Shown here: positions 39,020 through 50,900 of the stretch, one piece after another
How positions within the stretch are numbered: position 1 is the first letter of the stretch
Layout of the letters: the number at the start of each line of letters is the position of its first letter
NCBI GenBank assembly: GCA_038501785.1
Contig: JBAMJR010000195.1
Location: 2,370,501 to 2,434,500, forward strand
Direction: 5' to 3'
Origin: Myoxocephalus aenaeus
Taxonomy: Eukaryota; Chordata; Actinopteri; Perciformes; Cottidae
Length of the DNA stretch: 64,000 bases
Notes under the pieces: model-generated
The model's input: only the letters and a program-made list of their open reading frames with translations
Databases searched by the model: none
Told to the model about the DNA's origin: nothing
Made by a program: the position numbers and the translations under genes

Positions 39020-40660
39020 ATGTGCTCTGGAAAATGTTCCCGTTGCATCGGCGTCTCTCTGTACCCGTTGGTGCTCATATCCTTCATCTGTAACATAGTG
39101 CTCTTCTTTCCTGGCGGGCATGTCAAGTACGCCAAAGACGGACACATTACTGAGGAGGTGCTATACATGGGGGGACTCATCGGTGGAGGTTTCATGGTGA
39201 GTTGTCTTTTACTGAAAGGTGTGACTGGTCTAAAAGTTGCTATAAACTTGTTTCTGAAATGTGCAGCATCAGATAAAACTTCTCTATATTTTATATATTG
39301 TTTGTTTATTGCAGTGATCATCTCGCCCGTTCTGGGTCATCATTTTGTGCTTCAAGATCTGTAATTCTCTGAATCTAATAACACTTCAAATTAATTGCAT
39401 TATTCTTTAGTGTTTACTGATACTGTTTAGTGATACTGTCAGGAGGCAAAGTCTCAAAGTTGTATTGACAAGTTTGGCAGAATTTGAAAAGGAATTCCTC
39501 AAACTCAGAGTGACTGAAGACGGTGGTCTAAGTGCAGAAACGTTTAAACAAACCTATCAGCTATGTTTACCACGTTTTACCGATGCTGCATCTAATTTCC
39601 TGTCAACTAATGTGTACACCACAGGTTTTGATTCCAGCAATTTTCTTCACCTTGACTGCGGAAAACGGGTGCTGTGGAATCCGCTTTGGGGTGAGACTAA
39701 GTCAGACATTTCAGGTGCTCGGTAAAAGATAAAGGAAAAAGTAATCAAGCAAGAACACCTTGAGTTCAGGTTATTTGATCAAACTGTTTTTAATACGCTC
39801 AAGAAGAACTGTCACACTCAGCTATTGTACATTTAAGCGTTTGATGGAGACCCGTCAAGATGAGAATGAGGAAATCTGCTGCATGATGCTGCATCACCGT
39901 TGCACAACATTTACTCTTTAAATAGTTGTGATCATGCACAGTCACCATTAACCACAGCACAGTCCATTTCTCCATTTCATAAAGAACACTTATTTGGGAG
40001 TTCAGGTTCTGTGAAAGTGTTCATGAAGCATTAGTCTTTGGGTTTAAAGATACAGAACACCACTAAATTTAATTAAAATCTGAAGACATGGAAAGATTAT
40101 AATTGCTGACCTTTGGTGTAATTTCCCCTCTGCAGATGTTCCTATCCATCATATTTGCTGCAACGGGCGTGGCCGGTGGCCTGTACAGTTTCATTGTGTC
40201 AGGGCTCGGTGTGCATTATGGGCCCCTCTGCAAAGATGGTGGGGTTTGGACCACACCTTTTAAAAACAGGTAACAAACGGAAGTTCTGATGACATAAACA
40301 CGATGGAGTTGTGGTTATTAATACGCCTCTTCTTTCACGCAGTAATTACACCTACCTGACCGACCAGAAGTCGTGGGCAGTCTGCACGGAGCCCAAGAAC
40401 GTGGTGCAGTTCAACATTGGATTGTTCTTCACCCTGATGGTGGCCAGCTGCCTGCAGATGTTGCTCTGTGCCATTCAGATGATCAACGGGCTCTTTGGCT
40501 GCCTCTTTGGAGCCTGCGGCAACAAAGAGGTAAAGACAAAGTGGTCGCGCTTCAGTTGTTGAGTCTGATATCTCTCACATTAGCTATCGCTTCAGTTCCC
40601 TTCGCTTTTCTTTGTTTGATTTATTTTGTTGTTTGTTTATTTTCCTGACAGGAAGCATAA
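39020..40660 (+). CDS. tm4sf5: Transmembrane 4 L6 family protein, TM4SF5-like, copy A (5 exons, 190 aa)
   Basis: Exons are 39020-39196, 39625-39690, 40136-40269, 40343-40529 and 40652-40660; GT-AG borders and phases all agree. The last exon adds only Glu-Ala and the stop. The N-terminus MCSGKCSRC-GVSLYPL matches the L6 tetraspan family (TM4SF1/4/5/18/20), and MGGLIGGGFM plus the ENGCCG segment are family marks. Four membrane helices lie at about 10-30, 47-68, 84-106 and 146-168, with the large outer loop at about 107-145. The loop carries an N-Y-T glycosylation sequon just after the exon 3/4 junction. The MCTGKC-type start and two-step middle exons are closest to TM4SF5, from memory. The family modulates integrin and growth-factor signalling at the plasma membrane. 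AATAAA-type signals lie near 40901-40920. Confidence 0.88.
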
Positions 40661-40713
40661 GTTCCAGGTCAGGATAGTGAAGATGCAACCATGTCACATC
40701 TGACGAGTTGACT

Positions 40714-40728
40714 GTCGCCCCCTGCTGG
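40714..40728. promoter_or_regulatory. CTCF-like motif downstream of tm4sf5-like copy A
   Basis: GTCGCCCCCTGCTGG resembles the CTCF core (GCGCCCCCTNNTGG). It sits about 60 bp past the stop codon, and an equivalent site sits past copy B. Binding is inferred only from the motif. Confidence 0.4.
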
Positions 40729-41410
40729 AAGACTGGGAGTAGTGTTCCTGGCTGCTTCTGCAGAAAACATTCACTTTGAAATAGTTGTCGTCTCTGATAA
40801 GGGATTCAATTGAAATGTGCATTTTCACAATGTATTAAGGTGTGTTGTGAACAGAGCATGGTATTAAACATAATTCATGCTAATTACGTGGTTAAGTTTG
40901 AATAAATTGGCTTACAATAAAAGCTGCTGATCCACTGCTAAAGTTCTGTGTCGTGTTTCATTATATCTAATGTTGATTGTATAACAAGAGTCAATGATGC
41001 TCAATGTACCAACATTTATATCCAAAGTGTCAGTGTTATCTCAGATTGTTGCATATAAACTGAACATCTGGTTGTTACTCCCCTGGGAGGAAGGAAGGCC
41101 AACATGTTAGACGTCAGGAGAGCCTATCGGCCAGGAGAGAGGCAAGTACAGGCCATTTTCCACCATTGTGGGAATCATAACCCAAACGTAGATTATTTAT
41201 CTCTCAGCACCCAGATATTTGTTTCTGTAAAAGTAACAAAAGTGAGTAAAACAAGTGTGGTCAGATATTCATCAAATGAACAATCATTTACTATGCTAGT
41301 TCCTGCAGTGACATTTTAATTTTAAATTTAATTTAAAGTTAATTATTATTTACGGCTTTATAACTTTGTTTCATCCCCACACAGGTCAAAGCAGAATTCA
41401 CTATTTAAAG

Positions 41411-42457
41411 CAGGGGTCTCAAACTCAATTTGGCTTGGGGCCACCACTGGTATTGTGATCTCATCGGAGGGCCACACAGAAAGCGCAATATTTTTATTAT
41501 AATAGTTTTTAACAGTGCAAATATATTTTATTTTTTTAAATAACTTATTGAAACTGCACCGAACCAACAAATGCAAACCCTGAATACATTTGTACTTTAT
41601 TCTATTTCTTGCCAGACACCTGGCAGCGCTTTTGCTCACACAGCTGAGCCACATTGACCCTGATCCAGGTCACAGTAGAAACCCTGATCCAGGTCACAGT
41701 AGAAACCCTGATCCAGGTCACAGTGGAAACCCTGATCCAGGTCACAGTAGAAACCCTGATCCAGGTCACAGTGGAACCCTGATCCAGGTCACAGTAGAAA
41801 CCCTGATCCAGGTCACAGTAGAAACCCTGATCCAGGTCACAGTAGAAACCCTGATCCAGGTCACAGTAGAAACCCTGAGTACAGCTCCACGATAGGCATC
41901 ACTAAGCCTGGACCTGTACTTGCATTTAATAAAGTTCATAGTCGAGAAAGGTTTCTCACAGATATATGCTTCCCAACTGATCACTTTTGTCAGCTCAGGG
42001 AAGATGGAGGTAATTCTCTCATAAATGGTCCAGTCATGTCTGGTTGTCCTTGTGCCTCTGCTGTTGCACTGCAAGTCAATAAGTTCCATTTGCAACATAC
42101 TCTGGACTGAGAAATTACTTCATACTACAGATCAAGCTTCATGGGGTGTGTGCACATGAAACATTAATATTACAACAGTTTTTGTTTTCAAACAAAATAT
42201 TTACTATATATTTGAGTCAAAATATGTTCTATAGAAAAACGAACTATTTACAATGTTTACACAATTCAGTTTTGTTTTTTCCAGAACAGTTTTCAGAACA
42301 AGAACAACATATGTAGTCTGTATCTATGTGTGTACTCTGTATGTATGTGTGTACTGTGTACTCTTTACCAGCGCATGGTCGTGTGTCGAGTCACGCAGAG
42401 TAAAACTGAACAGCTGAGCCAGTGTTACAATATCGGCCCGCGAGTTTGAGACCCCTG
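41411..42457 (-). mobile_element. hAT element with transposase remnant (1,047 bp)
   Basis: The ends are exact 16-bp inverted repeats, CAGGGGTCTCAAACTC and GAGTTTGAGACCCCTG. The flanking 8-mers ATTTAAAG and ATATACAG agree at 6 of 8 positions, a decayed target duplication. On the minus strand about 42098-41880 encodes a fragment with FPELTKVISWEAYICEKPF followed by STMNFIKCKYRSRLSDAY, which matches the conserved C-terminal dimerisation segment (YxCExxFSxMNxIKxKYRSRLxD) of hAT transposases. The N-terminal and catalytic regions are missing, so it is an internally deleted, non-autonomous copy. A 24-bp array occupies the region right after the conserved segment. Confidence 0.9.
41657..41881 (-). 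repeat. 24-bp tandem array inside the hAT element
   Basis: The + strand unit is ACCCTGATCCAGGTCACAGT plus AGAA. Nine copies follow from 41657 to about 41871, then a partial one. Copies 3 and 5 carry GTGGAA instead of GTAGAA, and copy 5 (41753-41775) is one base short, which shifts the frame. On the minus strand each unit is eight codons reading VSTVTWIR, continuing in frame from LRVSTV at the end of the transposase remnant. Confidence 0.95.
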
Positions 42458-43511
42458 ATATACAGTAATCATCTTCTATATTTATTCATTTGTTCGTGAA
42501 TGAAAGGAAAGCAAGGGAATCCACCTCCAGACCTTTTTCACAAAACTTATTCCACATAAATGAATCTTTACCACAGCTTCCTTAAACGAATGAGAACCTG
42601 AACTACACACGGAATCAAAAAGGGCAATAATATGTAACTCATTCAGTTAGTGAATCAGTTGTAAGTTACGGTGGTTGTGTATTGCAAAAAAATGACCACT
42701 TTGAGGACGGAAACTCCAATCAATATTTACAACCTTTATCACTGACGAGGATCACTGCCATGCCCGAGCGTTGCTAGGAGACGGCATGTTTTGGGAGGCT
42801 GTGGCTCTTCTGCTCTTTTTCTTTTTTTTCTAGACTTAAACTGCAGTCAACAGCTCAGAGGAACTGAAAAATGTAGCCCGTCCAGTTTGTGTTGAACTAT
42901 CCTACATTATGGTCATTTATCAATGTTTTGTAGTGGATGTCAATGACGCGTTGTTCTTGTTCTGCCAAGCATGCTGCCACTAGTCTAAAGTCCAACTATG
43001 CTTTGATCTTGGCGTCACAATGTCAATACATCGCCAGCATACTGTATACAAGAGGTGGAGTTGAAACATGCCTCACAGTAAAGCTCTGCTCTCTCACAAT
43101 CCACACCAAGACATTCTAGTAGCACTTTGCAGCAACATACAATAAACTGATTTTTGTGGCTAAACTCAACAAAAGTATGTATTAGTGAAGTGACCATCAA
43201 TACTGTGTGTGACTCAGATCAACTGAATGCATTCAGGTCTCCACAGAACAAGCATTGTTTCTCAGGAAATGAGTCACATTCATATTCTGCGGCCTATCCC
43301 AGGCTCTGTTTGTCCACGTTATCAGTTTGTCATTAAACCTCCCACACCCTCACATCACTCTCTGTATTTGGCTTCTGCTCCCAGTGCAAATACTTTTCAC
43401 TCTGTGGGTCAGTTTCAGGAGGAACTTCTCTCTGAAAACAGGAAGGATCTCAGCTCAGCTCAAACTAACTGAACAAGTTGTATCACAGCAGTCGGTCTTC
43501 GCTCTGACAAC

Positions 43512-45343
43512 ATGTGTACTGGAAAATGCTCCCGCTGCATTGCTGTGGCTCTGTATCCATTAGCAGTCATATCCATCATCTGCAACATTGTGTTGTTCTT
43601 TCCTGGCGGAGACATCAAGTATGCCAAGGACGGACACATTACTGAGGAGGTGAAATACATGGGGGGACTCGTCGGAGGAGGTTTAATGGTGAGTTGTCTT
43701 TTACTGAAGGGTGTGACTCTCCACAACACGCTGCTTAAGATTCCTCTCTGAAATGTGTGCTGCCTCAGAAAAGCACTGGATTTTAAACTGGTGTGCAGTG
43801 GTCACCTAGTGGTTCTAATGCCGTTAGAAGAGGTAGATCTACTTTCTGATATTAATGTATTCTACAAGCTTAAGAGTGATCAAGATTAAGTGAAAATGCA
43901 AAACGGTTTTGACCAAATGTAACAGAATCTCAGCTTCTGTTTAATCATGTTTCCTGCCACAGGTGTTGCTCCCAGCACTTTACATCCACTTGACTGGAAA
44001 ACAGGGGTGCTGTGGGAATCGCTGTGGGGTGAGTCGGTCCAAACTACTCATGAGATAGTGAAAGAAGACAGATGGCTTAAATGTAAATGATTAACATTAA
44101 AGCTACATACTATACATGCAGGAATACACTTCTCCAGTTAATGATAATTTGAACTTAATTAACAATTAATAAACACATTAAAATGCAGACTTTCTAAATG
44201 TAATTTAGTTACATTTAAGCTAAAGTGTTTAGAGGCCAGTTGCACTTCAAAGTAAATAAAAAACCTTATGGTCTTCTTTAGATAGATATCATACAGTCAT
44301 GCATTATGAAACATCACCATTTCTTGATCTGTAAATAATATTTTAAAGTGTAAAATGTATGCAGAGAGATTATTGAATTATTTCAATGCTATAACGTCAC
44401 CACAACTTTTTTAAATAACATGACGATTACAAATGTATTCCCGTTTATGAGTTTTTCTTCACGTTGTCTGGTGTAGGTGCAGTATGACAACCGCAGTGCA
44501 GTAAATAAAGTCTGACCCCGCTCTAGAAATAGGACATGTCAGTGAACATAGTCCGACCAGACTAATGAGAAACATGTTGCAGCTGGTTTGGTTTAGACTG
44601 CAGGGGAAACAAGATGGACAGATAAAATGTGAGGAATGTGGGTTGAAACAAATGTTGAGCCTGTCCCTCCTTAAACTAATAAATACTCATTTATCAATAG
44701 TACGACAGAAATGTAAGGGGGGATGAGGAGGAGGGGAAGCATGGGGAAGAATTCAGGATGAAGGAATGTTGTGTTGAACTGCAACAGAAATGTTTCTGAC
44801 CTTTTCTTATTTCACTTCTGCAGATGTTCTTATCAATTGCCTTCGCTGCAGTGGGGGTGGCTGGTGCCCTGTACAGCTTCATTGTGGCAGTGCTCGGTTT
44901 GCAAAACGGGCCCCTCTGCAAAACTCTTCTGGTTTGGTGGGCACCTTTCAAAGACAGGTGACACGCTGCAGAAACTTCCCGATGACATGTCATACGTTTC
45001 TAAAGTCCCGATCACTCACACGCCTCCTCCTTTGCACAGTGACACGAGTTACCTGACCGACGACTCGAAGTGGATAACATGCACAGAGCCGAAGGACATT
45101 GTGCAGTTCAACATCGGGCTGTTTGCTACTCTGCTGGTCACAAGCGGTCTGCAGCTGATCCTCTGCACCGTTCAGATGATCAACAGGCTCTTTGGCTGCC
45201 TGTGTGGCGCCTGCGTCGAGAAGGGGGTGAGAAGAGTGACACAGAATAGATGGAAGTGTTTCTGGTGTAGTGAGGACTCAAATTGACTTAGTAAGAGTAT
45301 CTTTCCTCACGTCTTTGGTGTGTTTTCCTTCCAGCCGCTGTGA
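43512..45343 (+). CDS. tm4sf5: Transmembrane 4 L6 family protein, TM4SF5-like, copy B (5 exons, 190 aa)
   Basis: Exons are 43512-43688, 43963-44028, 44824-44957, 45040-45226 and 45335-45343. Exon lengths (177, 66, 134, 187 and 9) are identical to copy A, so this is a tandem duplicate. The N-terminus is MCTGKCSRCIAVALYPL and the second exon contains QGCCGNRCG, closer to the mammalian TM4SF5 CCGNRC than copy A's CCGIRFG. It has four predicted helices as in copy A. The outer loop has SDTSYLTDD where copy A has SNYTYLTDQ, so the N-glycosylation sequon at that place is absent. The last exon encodes only Pro-Leu. The 3' flank also matches copy A, including GCGCCCCCTGCTGGAAG and the AATAAATTGG region near 45565. 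Confidence 0.88.
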
Positions 45344-47084
45344 GTTCCTGACAGCTGACCGGCGCCCCCTGCTGGAAGATTGAGAGAAGTGTTCCTGCTG
45401 CATTTACTTTGACGTTGTAGATTTTTATACTTTTTGCGTGCATTGTCATTATGCTTAATTCTGCATTATAATAAAACACAGATCCGAAATGTTTGCAATG
45501 TATTAAGGTATGCCGTGAAAATGGTTTTAGAATTAATTCACACCAATTATATGGTTTATTTGAAATAAATTGGTTTTAAATATAAGCTGCTCATCCAATT
45601 ATGTGTTGCCTTACATTATATTTGGCGTTAAACGTGAATGTTGTGCTTTTGCTTTGTCGCGCTTTTCAGTTAAAATAATGGACTCCGAGGAATAGCTAGT
45701 AAAATAAAATGCAGGACAACTTTATTCTTCAATGAAACCTTTAATGTAGGTCGTATTACTGCAATGAGTATCAGGATAGATATCTACACAAACATTTCAG
45801 CGTCATCTCCAATTGTTAGTATTTTAAAATTCCTACATTTCTTAATTAACATTTCTGACTCGCCAACCACTAAATACTGGAAAAACCCGCACGAGGAATG
45901 CAGTGTGCAAATGGCACGTTTGATGAGGCAGTTGATATTTTTCTCATTGTCTTGTACAGAACGATCCAGGTTACACCACAGAAAAAGGCAACGTGTCATA
46001 ATTTAAAAAGGCAAACACTGGGTCCCAAAAGAGTGGAACCTTAATCACAACAGAAGGGGAATAAAACATAAAAACAAAAACAGTCAGTTAGTTTCTATTG
46101 AGGCTGATGAAACCTGAAAGTCTTCAGTCAAGGCCGTTTAAAAAGTAAAGCTGCTCAATATGATAAGTAAGCAAATGTTTCACTTTTTTTTGTTAACTAG
46201 AATTGTGACATTACCGAAACAAACTGAGATGTGATCCAAGACTGAGGCGGATACTCAGCTGTGAAGGATTCCATCATTGCAAACACAACACATTGTAGGC
46301 AACTTAAAGTAATCAGTAAATGCCACTTCACATTTCTAAATAAAACCTTTATGCAATGAACTACAGTAATGATTCAAAGGGAGAGTGTGTAGGATTTGGT
46401 GGCATCCAGCGGTGTGGCTGCATATCACAATACCACTTTGTGAAGAAGACCCGCTCCCTGTGTAGATAATAAGGGCTCATTTTAAGATAACCAAAACACA
46501 ACGATTCTTAGTTTCAGGTGACTATACACTGAGTATTATGACCCATTTATGCCGATAGATCCCCCTAAATGCTACACACTGGCCCTTCAAGATTGTGCGC
46601 GTTAACAAACAACCTCATGGATTGTTTTTCTTACCCACGTACCAGCTTACAAAGGAAGTAAAGAATAATTTGAAATGACTGGCAGAGAGAGATGGTTCTG
46701 TGCGGATTCGACTTAGTTGAGGTAGACATCGCACAACTAACTGGAGTGTTAACAATCCCTCACAAAGAGGCTGGTTAAGGTTTCTCAATACTGTGCTGCA
46801 CATATATTTTTCTCATATATGCGGTGTGTTGGCATCGCATCTTTGGGGAGTAAAAATAAAATAAAATAAAATAAAATCAATACAAGGATTTAAAAGATTT
46901 AAACACGAGAGGTGTTAGTTGAAAATAAATGGTGTGGCAGTTTTAATGTTATGTTAAACAAAAGCAGGAAATGGCAGAAACCAGGTCCCACACAAAATAA
47001 GCTTCAACTGGAGTTTTGATGAGGTTATATGGCCACCTTACTCCTCCTCCAGTTCAGTACTCCTTAATTTGTGTTGTGCATATT
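45344..47084. other. Convergent intergenic region (tm4sf5-like copy B / slc25a15)
   Basis: This contains the 3' UTRs of the two converging genes, a second CTCF-like motif (45361-45375) and an (AAAAT)n run at 46854-46877. No gene is recognised between them. Confidence 0.5.
45361..45375. promoter_or_regulatory. CTCF-like motif downstream of tm4sf5-like copy B
   Basis: GGCGCCCCCTGCTGG matches the CTCF core well and lies just past the stop codon, at the position equivalent to the site past copy A. Occupancy is not shown by sequence. Confidence 0.45.
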
Positions 47085-49894
47085 TTAACTGTCAAACTTC
47101 TTCATCATGATCTTGCGGCTGGCCTCGTAACCCAGGAACAGCGCTCCGTTAGCGGGGAAGGTGCGGACCATGGTGGGGGTTAGACCAGAGTAGAGCGCCC
47201 TTACGCCTGAGCAGAAGAAACGGCACAGATTACATTCCCATTGATAACACAAGCAGGAGAAAGCTGAAACTCAAACACCCCTGCTGCAATCATAAAACAA
47301 ACAAAAAACTAAACATTAAACAGCCCTCCTACCTACCTTCAGTACGTGCAATGGTCATGAAGGTTTTGAAAAAGCCTGCCTGTTTGCCCGTCATAGACAT
47401 GACTTGGATACGAGACTTGACGCAGTCAAAGGGATAGACGACCAGCCACAGACACGCCCCTCCGAAGCCACCGCTGAACATGATTGGAGCCACACCTTCA
47501 ACAGAAAGAGTCACACAATGATACTGTCCATCAGATGTGTAGGGGGTGAAAGCAAACATATGTGAATGAAGAGGACTTTTTTTTTTATTATGGGAAATAA
47601 ATCCTAAATCGTAATTGCTAAGACGTATTTCAAAGTTAAAGTCCAGCAACTGTAACATTAGTAACTAAATGTAGTAGAATAAATTAAAAATTAAAAATCC
47701 ACAACACATTATATCGAGAATCTGTGAGCACATTGGGCCTCATTCAGTAATAGAATTACATTTCAGTGTTGGCTGCATTGTTTCCTACTTGATCCAAACA
47801 TTTCCAATAGATACAGAGCATTGTAAAGTCCAAAAGTCCAACATTTATTGAAAAAAAGATGGAACTTTTTCTAAAATTAAACCAAGTATTCTGCTTCAAA
47901 CCACATCAGTTGGCGTTTTAGTATTCCAAAACCCAAATTTTCCCTAGTCTAAAAACAGTTTGCTCTCCTGCTTGCCGACACGTTCCTGTATTAACGGGGT
48001 GGTCTAGCAGCACCATAAATTACATTTATGCAACCACAATAGCTTAATTTTAAAACCTCAATAGAAGCTTAGACATATATAATATTTTCTAATTAGAAAA
48101 ATCATTGATGAGGATGAAAGGGCGTCAATTTCTTAGTTATTCAATTTGGCCAACGCCATTAGTAAACTAATGGTTTTAAACATTGTTGTCGATTTAATGA
48201 ATGTGGTTTTAATATGAGATGCATTTAGTTAAAAGGTTTGTGTTTACATGAGGACAGCTGGCCAGACTTCTTCATTAGTGCGTACGCATGGTCTGAGGCA
48301 GATAAAATAAGAAATGTGGCTGAATTCTGGATTTAAGAACGTTCTCATGCACGATTGGATTGTGATTAGCTTATTAACTTTTTTTAGCACTGCTTTTCCA
48401 TAGACAACCTCATTTAGATCTATTAGAGAGTAACTTTTCCCAGAATGCCTTTAAATAAAACACCCAGAGAACATGCATGCAATTTAAATATGGGTGAAGT
48501 CTTTGTATGAGTTGAAGGTGGAAGGTGAAATATAGTTTGATTTGTGATGATGTAGGCGGAACATTGTCCCAGTACCTATGTCGTCTTTTTCACACTTCAA
48601 GTGGTCTGAAAAGGTGGTGCGGCAGAGCTCATAGGCACCGAAGAAGCAGAAGTAACCAGGGACCTCTCTGGCTATGGTGGTGGTCAGGCCCTGGAAGAAG
48701 CCCTGTGGCCCCTCGTTCCTCATGATGGATTTCACCACCGACCACACTGTACTTCAGACAGAGAGGAGGCACGATGGCTCAGTCAATGCACACACACTAC
48801 AATAGTATTGCTGACACATTAATGTGTCAGGGGATCTTCAGGGGGAGACTGGGGAACTTACTTCTGTCTCTTAGCGATCTTGCCTGATAACTCCATTTCA
48901 TACATGGCTTGCAGCCGGCACTTGACGAGCTCCGTGGGACAAAGTACCAGCGAGGAGAATATGGACGCTACTGAGCCAGCACAGGCTTTCTGCACGTCAC
49001 TGCCACGGAGGGAAGGAGAAACAGAAGACAGTTAGAGACCGTACATGTGTTTCCCAGGGGAACAAGGAGGACAGCCTGGTTTACTCCCCCCTACCTCAGC
49101 ACAGCCTCGTTGTGCAGTCCAGCCGTGAAGCGGATGACCTGCTGGCAGAAGCCGTAGCTCATAAAGAGCACAGAGTTCTCTGCGATGTTGGCCATCAGTG
49201 CCGGCGTGGTGCCCTGGTAGAGACCACGCAGACCCACTTGTTGGTAGGTGGTTGAGACGCAGTGGATGAAACCCCGGTACAGATTAGGAAAGGTCTGCAT
49301 CTTGACCTTCGCTGTGTCTAGAGGCTGCCCACTAAAGACACATGCAGCTCCCCCTTGGAGAAGAAAAGACAGTGAGGTACCCGTCAACAACAGAAGTGAT
49401 CCAACAAAAACGGAGTATGGCTGTTTCACAAACTACAGGAAAATACTTTTTAAAAGTATTTTAAACTTTACAACTGTCATATACATAAATAAAAGGTGCA
49501 CACATTACATTGTATCTCTGCATTTAACCCATTGTCAGCATTTTGAGGAGCAGTACTTTTCTTTTCTTTAAATCAGTGCACAGCATATGTGCTGCGAAGA
49601 GAGAACAGCCTTGACAGCGCAGTTGCCCTCCAATGAGCGGCATAAAGAGTCAAAGGGAATACAGAGAGAAGCGAGCCGGAAAAACACACGAGTCATCAAA
49701 ATCTCCTGCGACGGCAGACATGGTCGAGTGAGCCGTTTGGTAATACAAATAAGAAGCAGAGGGGGGGGGGGGGGTCATTTCAGCGCGAGACTAAATATAG
49801 TTTGTTTGCTAATTTGGGGAGGCAAAGCACGGTAATTACCTATGGCTCCTGCAGAGAGGTCAATCATGGCTTGGACCGCCGGGTGTGGGGCCAT
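47085..49894 (-). CDS. slc25a15: Mitochondrial ornithine/citrulline carrier (6 exons, 302 aa)
   Basis: Minus-strand coding exons are 49894-49840, 49353-49095, 48999-48862, 48751-48576, 47495-47337 and 47206-47085. All borders are GT-AG, phases agree, and the sum is 302 aa against 301 in human. The product exchanges cytosolic ornithine for matrix citrulline across the inner mitochondrial membrane in the urea cycle and arginine metabolism. Three carrier signatures are visible: PLDTAK (about 35), PTELVK (about 130) and PFDCVK (about 232). Family-specific segments include NIAENSVLFMSYGFCQQV, REVPGYFCFFGAYELCR, VYPFDCVKSRIQVMSM and TFPANGALFLGYE. The start MAPHPAVQAMIDLSAGA aligns with the mammalian N-terminus. 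It is convergent with tm4sf5-like copy B. Confidence 0.96.
49761..49774. repeat. G homopolymer (14)
   Basis: A run of 14 G in intron 1 of slc25a15, about 65 bp downstream of the first coding exon on the minus strand. It is a likely site of sequencing or length variation. Confidence 0.9.
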
Positions 49895-50699
49895 GGTGCC
49901 TCAGAAGAAGTCTCTCTCTCACTCTCTCTCTTTCAGCTACAATGGTAAAAAGAAAAATAATCACACTTCAACTCCACTCACAACATACTGCTACATCTTA
50001 TTCGAGCACTTTAATTACTATAAACACAGAACATAAATCAGTCACTTGTTTCTCTACACACTCCAGTGATACGGTGAATATGGGTGTGTTTCCACACAGG
50101 ACCCACAACAGCAACAGCAGCTGGGTTATAAAGTTCACTGCAATAAAACCGGTCCTCATTTATGGCAAAAGTAATTATTTACAGTGAGTTGAGAATGTGT
50201 ATGGAAACAGACGAATAACTGTCATGCACAATGCAATGCAAAGGAAGACGTGATGTCATTTCCAATATTTTTGACCTAAAACAATATAAGATTGTTTTTT
50301 GTTTGTGTGCTTGCAGCCTTTTTAAGTGGAAAGAAAATAACAAGTTACAAAGCTCTCCAGTATAAAAACATTTTATGTTGGCAACATAGTTGTAATTTAG
50401 GTTATGGAAATGTTGGAGTATTTTTAGGGACACTGAGTGCTCCTTCCGCTGCTGAGGTCACATTATATAGATACTCAAAGGTATTTGTAACACAAGGTTA
50501 CCACCAGTGGGTGACAAACTGCTCTTCTTTCTACAGAAATATAGCTTTAAAAACGTCTTGCAGCGAGCATATGTCGCTGTAACACCCATTAACAACACGT
50601 TAACGTCAGCGGACCCCGGGTGAAAGTCACCGTTTTACTTTACAGCGAATATTCACTTTTTTAAGAACAAACGCAAACGAGATAAAAGAGTGTTAATAA

Positions 50700-50900
50700 T
50701 GTAATAAAGCACAAACCTTACAGGAACCAACGCGTCGCCGCTGGTAAGGATACCGTTAGAGTCCGTGCGTAACGTCACCATCTATCACGTTAAAACACGG
50801 TGACGTTAACCGAGCGAGCTGCTGACCACCGCGCACCGGGGAGCGCATGCTAACGCACGCGACCAGAACAAACGTCCACAGTTTATCTCGTCGTTATCTT
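50700..50900 (-). promoter_or_regulatory. Probable CpG promoter and 5' UTR exon of slc25a15
   Basis: CpG-rich DNA (ACGCGTCGCCG, GTGCGTAACGTCACC, GAGCGCATGC, ACGCACGCGACC) contrasts with the AT-rich surroundings. CRE-like TGACGTTA and AACGTCACC motifs are present. On the minus strand a donor CCT|GTAAGG falls at 50722, so a non-coding exon could end there and splice to an acceptor just upstream of the ATG at 49894. The exact start site is not known. Confidence 0.5.

Larger units (their letters stand above)
40661..43511. other. Spacer between tandem tm4sf5-like genes
   Basis: This contains the 3' UTR of copy A up to about 40940, a CTCF-like motif (40714-40728), the hAT element 41411-42457 with its 24-bp array, and the 5' leader of copy B from about 43430. 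Nothing else is recognised. Confidence 0.6.

Noticed and set aside
41590..41895. Repeat protein with NPDPGHSR units
   Set aside because: It is the antisense reading of the 24-bp array in the hAT element, and one unit is frameshifted.
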